From NCBI GenBank assembly GCA_018398585.1, contig JAGTTD010000007.1, forward strand, positions 7,261,320-7,325,319: a stretch of DNA of 64,000 nt, in the 5' to 3' direction. The notes under the pieces are model-generated. The model worked only from the letters and a program-made list of their open reading frames with translations. It was not told the DNA's origin and ran no database searches. Shown piece by piece: positions 56,857-64,000 of the stretch (within the stretch, counting starts at the first letter, position 1; every line of letters begins with the position of its first letter). The stretch is from Simmondsia chinensis (Eukaryota > Streptophyta > Magnoliopsida > Caryophyllales > Simmondsiaceae). A program made the translations under genes and the position numbers.

Positions 56857-58030
56857 GACAAAAGTCCCAAGTTGGTCACTAAAGTGGCCAAAATTTGCCC
56901 ATTTGGTCACCCAATTCAAATTTTGGAAAATTTGGTCCCCCAACTCCTAATAAAAATCTCATTTAGTCACCTAAATGGTTTAAAATTAATTAAATTCACT
57001 ACGCAAATAAAAAATAACAAACTTAATTATATTTATGAATTATATATTTCATTGGTCTATAATTTTCTGGCTTTATTAAAATTTATCTATTTTTTTTTCA
57101 AAATAATTGTTCATCTTTTATTTTATAATCAAATTATTATTTTGCTATTAATATTACATAAAAATTAAAAGATACATAATCAATTTTGCCATAAAATAAA
57201 ATATAAAAAATAATTTAAATAAAAAATAATCCAAAATAATTTACATATAGTTATAATTGTAAAAAACTAAAAATTAAAAATATTTACTTTGAATTAAATA
57301 ATTAATCAAAATTTTCTCTCAAATTTATCATAAAAACAATTTCACTCCCAAAATTCCTCCAACCAAATTTAAATATTGGGAAAGAATTTCGGAGTTTCGA
57401 AATTTTCCCTCCCAAAATTTAAAAATTTGGTCAGAGTGATTTTGGGAGGGAAATTTTTTTTTAGGATGAATTTAAGAGAAAATTTTGATTAAGCATTCAA
57501 TTTAAAATAAATATTTCTACTTTTTAGTCTTTTTACAATTATAACTTTATGTAAATTATTTTGGGTCATTTTTTATTTAAATTATTTTTTATATTTTATT
57601 TTATGGCAAAATTAATTACATATCTTTTAATTTTTACGTAATATTAAGAGCAAAATAATAATTTGATTATAAAATAAAAGATGAACTATTATTTTGGAAA
57701 AAATAATAGATAAACTTAAGTAAACTTAGAAAATTGCAGACTAATGAAATAAATAATTCATAAATATAATTAAGTTTATTATTTTTTAGTTGGGTAGTAA
57801 ATTTAATTAATTTTAAATCATCTAGGTGACTAAATAAGATTTTTATTAGGAGTTGAGTGACCAAATTTTAAAAAATTTGAATTGGGTGACTAATTTGTTC
57901 ATTTTAAATTACTTGGGTGATTAAATGAAACTTTTTTTAAGAGTTGGATGACTAAATTTTCCAAAATTTGAGTTGGATGACCAAAAGGGCAATTTTTGGT
58001 CACTTTAGTGACCAACTTGGGACTTTTGTC
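56857..58030. mobile_element. Palindromic Mutator-like MITE, copy A
   Basis: The whole element is an inverted repeat with arms of about 560 bp around a centre near 57400-57450. It begins GACAAAAGTCCCAAGTTGG and ends with the complement. AAATCTACAG (56847-56856) and AAATCTACTG (58031-58040) flank it, a 10-bp duplication with one mismatch, or 9 bp. Long inverted repeats plus a 9-10 bp duplication are Mutator-like features. No transposase is encoded. Confidence 0.88.
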
Positions 58031-58279
58031 AAATCTACTGTTATAGTGTGGAAATCATGTGTCATAAGTGATAATTTTCCTAAATTATATAAGAACTAAA
58101 TTGATACAATGAATAAAGATTAGAGAATTTTGGTGTGAGTAACCCTAAAATGCATATGAAAGTCCTAAGAAAAGTACAGCTACATGATGGCCAATCACAT
58201 AAAAGTTAGCTCAAAGTTCATAGTATAACGATCTTTATTTGATTCTGAAACAGGACACGATGGAGGAGAGGCTGCAACA

Positions 58280-58603
58280 TGTAAAAACTTAAGATAGAAT
58301 GTTGAGAAAGAAAAGTTGTATTGGATGATGAAGAAATGAAACAAGACTATCCTATTTATACTAGATGAAGGACACATCCAAAGCTAAGAGTTACAAAGAA
58401 TAAAACAAAGTTAAAGCAAGTAGTAAAGGCCCATTGTGGCCGGTTGGGTGAGGGAGAGGAAGAGACTAAAAATCTATCAAAATATCTACCTATTCACTAA
58501 TTACATGGAAGAATCTAGAAAAGAATATGCTAAGAATAAATATAGATACTAAAGTATACAAATACAAATACGAGGATACAAATACAAAATACTAATTTCA
58601 ACA
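58280..58603 (-). repeat. 3' LTR of the right-hand copia element
   Basis: It runs TGTTGAAATTAGTATTTTG to TTTTTACA on the minus strand. The polypurine tract AGGGGGAG (58604-58611, minus strand) precedes it. The outer limit is inferred from the TG...CA rule, because the partner LTR is outside the window. Confidence 0.65.
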
Positions 58604-59591
58604 CTCCCCCTGAAGTTGAAGCATGCAAGTTCACAATGTCCAACTTGCCGAGAAATGAACTGTGTGTCGAACTGCCAAGTGCTTTAGTGAAAATATCTGC
58701 TAGTTTTCCCCCTGTGTGAACGTAGGTTGTGGAAATCTCCTTGGATAGTAATTTGTCTCGGACAAAGTGACAGTCAATTTCAATGTGCTTTGTTCTTTCG
58801 TGAAACACGGGATTAGAAGCAATATGGAGAGCTGCCTGATTATCACAAAAGAGCAAAACTGGTTCGTTAGTGGGAACAACAAAATCATTTAACAACCGAC
58901 ATAACCAAGTTATTTCACTAGTTGTGGATGCCATGGATCGGTATTCTGCTTCTGCAGAAGAACGGGAAACAACAGTTTGTTTCTTAGACAGCCATGAAAT
59001 AGCCGCATCACCTAAGAAAATAACAAAACCTGTCGTTGATCGTCTGGTAGTGGGACATCCAGCCCAATCAGCATCACAGTAAGCACGGAGTTTGAGATCA
59101 CAAGCGGATGGAAAGAATATTCCTTGACCCGGAGTCCCTTTTAGATAACGGAGGACCCTCATGACGGTATCAAGATGAGGTACTCAAGGATCATGCATAA
59201 ACTGACTCAAAATTTGAACAGCATAACAAATGTCAGGATGAGTGATCGTTAAGTACAACAACCGCCCAACTAGCCGCCTATACTGACCCCCATCTTCCAC
59301 GGGCTTGCCCACCCATTTGCTAATCCATGATTCTGCACTATCGGTATAAAAACAGGTTTTGCTCCTAGGAGTTCGGTCTCACTAATGATGTCAAGGACAT
59401 ATTTTCTTTGACCCAACATTAACCCCTTTTTGGAACGCCCGACCTCAATCCCTAAAAATTACTTTGTTGGGCCCAAGTCCTTTATCCCAAACGTTTCATT
59501 CAAAACAATTTTAATTTCTGCAATATGATCCATGTCATTTCCAGTTACAAGGACATCGTCAACATAAATGAGAATAGCAGTGTATGTTGAC
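58604..59591 (-). pseudogene. Copia RT C-terminal part and RNase H
   Basis: After the MITE the RT resumes with AILIYVDDVLVTGNDM (YVDD at 59555-59566), then GQRKYVLDII-type sequence with frameshifts. RNase H is in one frame from 59162 ([14 protein letters not shown]) with [29 protein letters not shown] and [18 protein letters not shown] motifs. The catalytic YVDD and the RNase H Asp/Glu residues look intact. Stops and frameshifts lie between about 59550 and 59165. Confidence 0.87.
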
Positions 59592-60825
59592 CGACAAAAG
59601 TCCCAAGTTGGTCACTAAAGTGGCCAAAATTTGCCCATATGGTCACCCAACTCAAATTTTAAAAATTTTGGTCCCCCAACTTTTAAAAAAAGTTCCATTT
59701 AGTCACCCAACTCAAATTTTGGAAAAGTTGGTCACCCAACTCCTAATAAAAATCTCATTTAGTCATCTAAATAGTTTAAAATTAATTAAATTCACTACGC
59801 AAATAAAAAATAACAAACTTAATTATATTTATGAATTATATATTTCATTGGTCTATAATTTTCTGACTTTATTAAAATTTATCTATTATTTTTCCAAAAT
59901 AATTGTTCATCTTTTATTTTATAATCAAATTATTATTTTGCTATTAATATTACGTAAAAATTAAAAGATACGCAATCAATTTTGCCATAAAATAAAATAT
60001 AAAAAATAATTTGAACGAAAAATGATCCAAAATAATTTGCATATAGTTATAATTGTAAAAAACTAAAACTAAAAATATTTACTTTGAATTAAATAATTAG
60101 TCAAAATTTTCTCTCAAAATTATCATAAAAACAATTTTCCTCCCAAAATTCCTCCAACCAAATTTAAATTTTGGGAAGGAATTTTGGAGTTTCGAAATTT
60201 TCCCTCCCAAAATTTAAAAATTTGGTCAGAGTGATTTTGGTAGGGAAATTTTTTTTAGGATGAATTTAAGAGAAAATTTTGATTAAGCATTCAATTTAAA
60301 ATAAATATTTCTACTTTTTAGTCTTTTTACAATTATAACTATATGCAAATTATTTTGGGCCATTTTTTATTTAAATTATTTTTTATATTTTATTTTATGA
60401 AAAAATTGATTACATATCTTTTAATTTTTACGTAATATTAATAGCAAAATAATAATTTGATTATAAAATAAAAGATGAACTATTATTTTGGAAAAAATAA
60501 TAGATAAACTTTAGTAAACTTAGAAAATTGCAAACTAATGAAATAAATAATTCATAAATATAATTAAGTTTATTATTTTTTACTTGGGTAGTAAATTTAA
60601 TTAATTTTAAATCATTTAGGCGACTAAATAAGATTTTTATTAGGAGTTGGGTGACCAAATTTTCCAAAATTTGAATTGGGTGACTAATTTGTTCATTTTA
60701 AATCACTCGGGTGACTAAATGGAACTTTTTTTAAGAGTTGGGTGACTAAATTTTCCAAAATTTGAGTTGGGTGACCAAAAGGGCAATTTTTGGTCACTTT
60801 AGTGACTAACTTGGGACTTTTGTCG
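59592..60825. mobile_element. Palindromic Mutator-like MITE, copy B
   Basis: It is homologous to copy A along its whole length and also a near-complete inverted repeat. It opens CGACAAAAGTCCCAAGTTGG and ends with the complement. It is flanked by TATGTTGAC (59583-59591) and TACGTTGAC (60826-60834), a 9-bp duplication with one mismatch. The insertion lies in the copia RT, a few codons before YVDD. Confidence 0.92.
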
Positions 60826-60834
60826 TACGTTGAC

Positions 60835-61421
60835 CCACGCATAAAAGTGAATAAGGAATAGTCAGCTCTAGATTGTTGAAAACCAAGTTTAATTAAGGTT
60901 GAGGTGAATTTCTGATTCCAGTTCTGAGAAGCCTGTTTAAATCCATAAAGGGACTTACGAAGGAGACAAACCTTGCCTTCATGTTTACACTCAAAACCCT
61001 GTGGTAATTTCATGTAAACTTCTTCATCCAAGTCCCCATGAAGAAAAGTGTTATTTACATCTAATTGTTGGATTATCCAACTCCGAGCCGTGGCAACGGC
61101 TAAAACGCAACGAACAGTGACAAGTTTAGCTACAGGGGCAAAAGTATCATGGTAGTCTATACCTTCTACCTGAGTATATCCCTTTGTAACAAGACGAGCC
61201 TTGTACCTCTCAATCGTCCCATCTAACTTATATTTGACTTTGTAGTCCCACTTTGAGTCTATAGCTCTCTTTCCAGCTGACAAACCCTCAAGCGTCCATG
61301 TGTTGTTTTGTTGAAGTGCCTTGTTCTCCTTCTCCATAGCTTCCCTCCATTGCTCATATTGTACGGCCTGATTAAAATTTTTCGGCACATCACATGAAGT
61401 GATGGCATTCAAAAGTGTCAA
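60835..61421 (-). pseudogene. Copia reverse transcriptase, N-terminal part
   Basis: One open frame reads [80 protein letters not shown] and [20 protein letters not shown]. These are the standard copia RT blocks. It ends FTFMRGSTY at the MITE boundary. The frame is otherwise undamaged up to the insertion. Confidence 0.92.
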
Positions 61422-61694
61422 GTAAGCGTTAGAAAATTATACGTTGGAAACAAAATTGGAGAGAGGATATAAAATACAAGAGTTGACTGACAGAGTGGGA
61501 GTGAGAGAATGGGCTATAGAAGACGGAACCTCTGTTATATAGTCTTGATATTTGACGGGCATAGACCGAACTCTAGCACTTCTTCTTATGACCCCTTCTT
61601 CATTGAGGGGAACACCCCCTTCTGGTACTGCTGGCCCTTCGGCCGAACCCTCCTCTGATCCCCCAAGGACCGGCTCGGGTTCTGCCGTGTACTG

Positions 61695-62722
61695 CTACTG
61701 CTGCAGAACCGGTCCAGTCGGGACCGGTTCTGCCGTGTCGGTGGTCAAAAAATCGTGCCTTAGGACCTTGTTATGCCCTTCATGCGTAGGCCCCGATGTA
61801 TCAATTTTTAAATAGGGCATATTGTCTTCATAAAATCGAACATTCCTAGAAACAACGATCTTATGTTCGTCCAAGTTATATATTTTATATCCCTTTTGAC
61901 CATGGGGATACCCTACAAATATTCCTGGTGAAGCTCGTTTATCGAGTTTGTCATTGGTGCGATTTTTAACATGGTAATAACATAAGCATCCAAAAGTCCT
62001 TAAATGATTATATGACGGGGGTTTGCCCATTAACAATTCGTAAGGACTCTTATAACCAAGCAATGAAGAAGGCATCAAATTAATCAAGTAGGCAGCCGTC
62101 AAGACACACTCACCCCAAAACCTCTTCGGAAGGCCTGCCTGAAATCGAAGTGCTCGCCCAACTTCCAACAAATGCTTATGCTTGCGTTCAACAACTCCGT
62201 TTTGTTGAGGTGTCCCGGTCAATGAAGTCTGGTATCTCGCATAGAAGTCTAACCACGGCCCATATTTAAACTCTTGACCATTGTCGCTTCTCACCCGTTT
62301 GACCTGCAAACCAAACTAAGTACCCACCATACGACAGAAATTTATGAGAATCCCATGTGCTTGGGATTTCTCTTTCATAAGATACACCCACGTGCATCGG
62401 CTATAATCATCAACAATGGTACAAAAAAAAGTGCACCCCTCAAAGAAATCATTCTATAGGGCCCCCAAATATCACAATGAATTAATTCAAAACAAACCCG
62501 AGTCTCAGAAACTGACAAAGGAAAAGGAGATTGTGCTTGTTTCGCACGATGACAAGTATCACAAATAACATTAGTCCTTTTAATGTTCAAATGCGGAAAA
62601 AAATGAAAGCTTGTTGAAAGGAACATGACCCAAACAGCAATACCACAAAACTGCCTCTTTATTATTCTAAACCACGTGAGCCGAGGGAGCAACCGGCTGC
62701 GTCTCGAGCAGATATAGCCCAT
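61695..62722 (-). pseudogene. Copia integrase
   Basis: The N-terminal zinc region is present (CDTCHRAKQAQSPF, about 62560). The first catalytic Asp lies in HCDIWGPY (about 62480), the second in VRSDNGQEF (62300-62270). The Glu lies in [13 protein letters not shown] (about 62200). The C-terminal part has [18 protein letters not shown] (about 61930-61870). A frameshift and a TAG near 62312 split the domain. The segment before 61695, with [12 protein letters not shown], is a Pro/Ser-rich linker toward RT. Confidence 0.92.
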
Positions 62723-63976
62723 TTCTCATTCTATCCACTCCAATCAGCCTCCTCGAGTGTCGGTCCTGAAAGTAACAAAAATCCGGATAAAGGGTTAACG
62801 TACAATTCTCATAACGTGTGAGTTTGCTCACTGACAATAAGTTGCAATAAAAACCCGGCACGTACAACACATCATGGCGAATAAAATTGTCAAAAATCCG
62901 AACTTTCCCAATATGAGAAACCGTCAACGTTGTCCCGTTTGGTAATCTAACGGGTTTTAAAATTTTGTTTGGCACAACATCAAACATGAGTGATAGTGAA
63001 GAAACCATGTAATCGGTGGCCCCGGTGTTAATAATCCAACTTTGATTGGAAATGAAAACTTGACCTGTAAGATTTATATTAGGTGAGACCGAACTTTGTC
63101 CAAGTAGCGACAAGAGGTGCTGATTTTGGCTGGGGGATAGCCCGACAATGGAGCTGTCACTCGTCGGTTCTTCACTGCCGCAGTGAACCGCGGCTGCTGC
63201 TGCTGTTCTGGGTGTCCCGACCACCTTTGGCCCCTGCTTCTTCCAACCTGGAGGATATCCAATCAATTCAAAACACCTCTCCTTAGTGTGTCCCTGTTTC
63301 TTACAATGAGAACAGGTAAAACGGTTAGTGTGACGGGAATTATTTTCCATGGACGAGCCTCCTGGCCCCTTCGCTGTCAAGACCGCAGCTTCGGGTGTCA
63401 CAAGTGAGCCCGTTGCCACGCTTTGCTGCTTCTCTTCCTGACATAACACTGAATAGGCACTGACCACAGAGGTTAAAGGTTTAGTATTCATAAGCTGTGA
63501 ATGCACAGTTGCAAAGGAAGGATCAAGACTCATCAAAAGGTCCAACAATTTTTCCATGTCACGAATTTGCAAAAAAGCTTTGGCGTGTCCACAAGTGCAC
63601 GGCGGGATCTCAACTTAGTAAAATAAGTTGAAGTAGGCAAATTGTCTTGCTTCAAATGCGAGATCTCGCATTTTAATTCGTAAATACTAGGGACTTTACC
63701 TTGAGAAAATCTCTCATGCAAATCAAGCCAATTATCATGTGCAGTTTCTAAATAGGTAATACTCTCATTAATCTCTTTCGACACAGAATTTGAGAGCCAA
63801 GTTGCAACCATGGAGTCACATGCACTCCAAGTTTCAAAGTCCGGTGAATCTTCATCCGGTTTGGTAATACTACCATCAAGAAATCCAATTTTTCTCTTTG
63901 CTTTAAAAACCTTTAGTATAGCCCTTCTCCAAGAAGGATAATTGGGTCCTGTTAAAGTGTTTTGGACAAAAACCAA
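62667..63976 (-). pseudogene. gag: Copia gag and protease
   Basis: Gag starts near 63976 (MVFVQNTLTGPNYPSWRRAI) and has GFLDGSITKPDEDSPDFETW and HDNWLDLHERFSQGKVPSIY. A frameshift lies near 63560-63600. The second frame carries the zinc knuckle CSHCKKQGHTKERCFELIGY (about 63310) and the protease motif WIINTGATDYM (about 63040). The catalytic Asp of the usual DTGA is Asn here. The frame ends with YVPGFYCNLLSVSKLTRYEN and the start of the pre-integrase domain (DRMRNGLYLLETQP). Confidence 0.92.
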
Positions 63977-64000
63977 GCCGGGATTATCCGAGGGATGCAG

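Larger units (their letters stand above)
58041..64000 (-). mobile_element. Ty1/copia retrotransposon, minus strand, 5' end outside window
   Basis: The minus strand holds gag, protease, integrase, RT and RNase H in copia order, then a purine tract and a 3' LTR (58280-58603). The RT is interrupted by the palindromic MITE copy B (59592-60825). The stretch 58041-58279 next to the LTR shows nothing I recognise, so the element itself ends at about 58280. Confidence 0.88.

Overview
This is nuclear DNA of a flowering plant. It holds one recognisable host gene, and that gene is a plant-specific DUF630/DUF632 family member with GT-AG introns. Almost everything else is transposable elements nested in one another: Ty3/gypsy elements primed by tRNA-Asp or tRNA-Met, Ty1/copia elements, a chromodomain gypsy element, a SINE with a TTG tail, a LINE-like tail, a hAT-type MITE and long palindromic Mutator-like MITEs. 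I cannot name the species.

Left part (1-20894). An Athila/Tat-like Ty3 element (element 1, + strand) begins before the window and ends with a 3' LTR at 17478-19508. It carries gag and part of protease but no reverse transcriptase or integrase. Two elements are nested in it. One is a chromodomain gypsy element with 491-bp LTRs (1803-7644) that split the gag reading frame. The other is a second tRNA-Asp-primed gag-protease element (element 2, 10189-17395, target duplication GTGCC). The 3' LTR of element 1 contains a 662-bp hAT MITE. It is followed by an orphan primer-binding site and an inverted copy of the same LTR, so 17478-20894 is a large palindrome.

Middle part (20895-30005). A decayed copia element (+) is followed by a GC-rich unassigned stretch with an exact 58-bp tandem duplication, then an internally deleted copia element (-), then a large fold-back element that ends about 430 bp upstream of the host gene.

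Host gene (30437-42647, +). Four exons encode a 948-residue DUF630/DUF632 protein (NRG2/REL2-like). The 2.5-kb and 6.2-kb introns hold a small MITE, a possible LTR-element fragment and, in intron 3, a small minus-strand LTR element carrying a captured piece of a PDS5 cohesin-cofactor gene. The leader has short upstream ORFs and a long G-tract directly before the start codon.

Right part (42733-64000). A minus-strand relative of element 1 (element 4, 42733-54383) begins about 85 bp after the host stop codon. Nested in it are a LINE-like fragment, a SINE, and a 3.34-kb gag-only LTR element with perfect GGATC target duplications. After an intergenic stretch come two copies of a nearly fully palindromic 1.2-kb Mutator-like MITE. 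The second copy interrupts the reverse transcriptase of a minus-strand copia element that runs to the window edge.

None of the transposon reading frames is intact. The most informative patterns are three: a pol-less gag-protease family present as two similar copies, a gypsy pol whose in-frame stops all look like C-to-T changes, and capture of host PDS5 sequence by a small LTR element.
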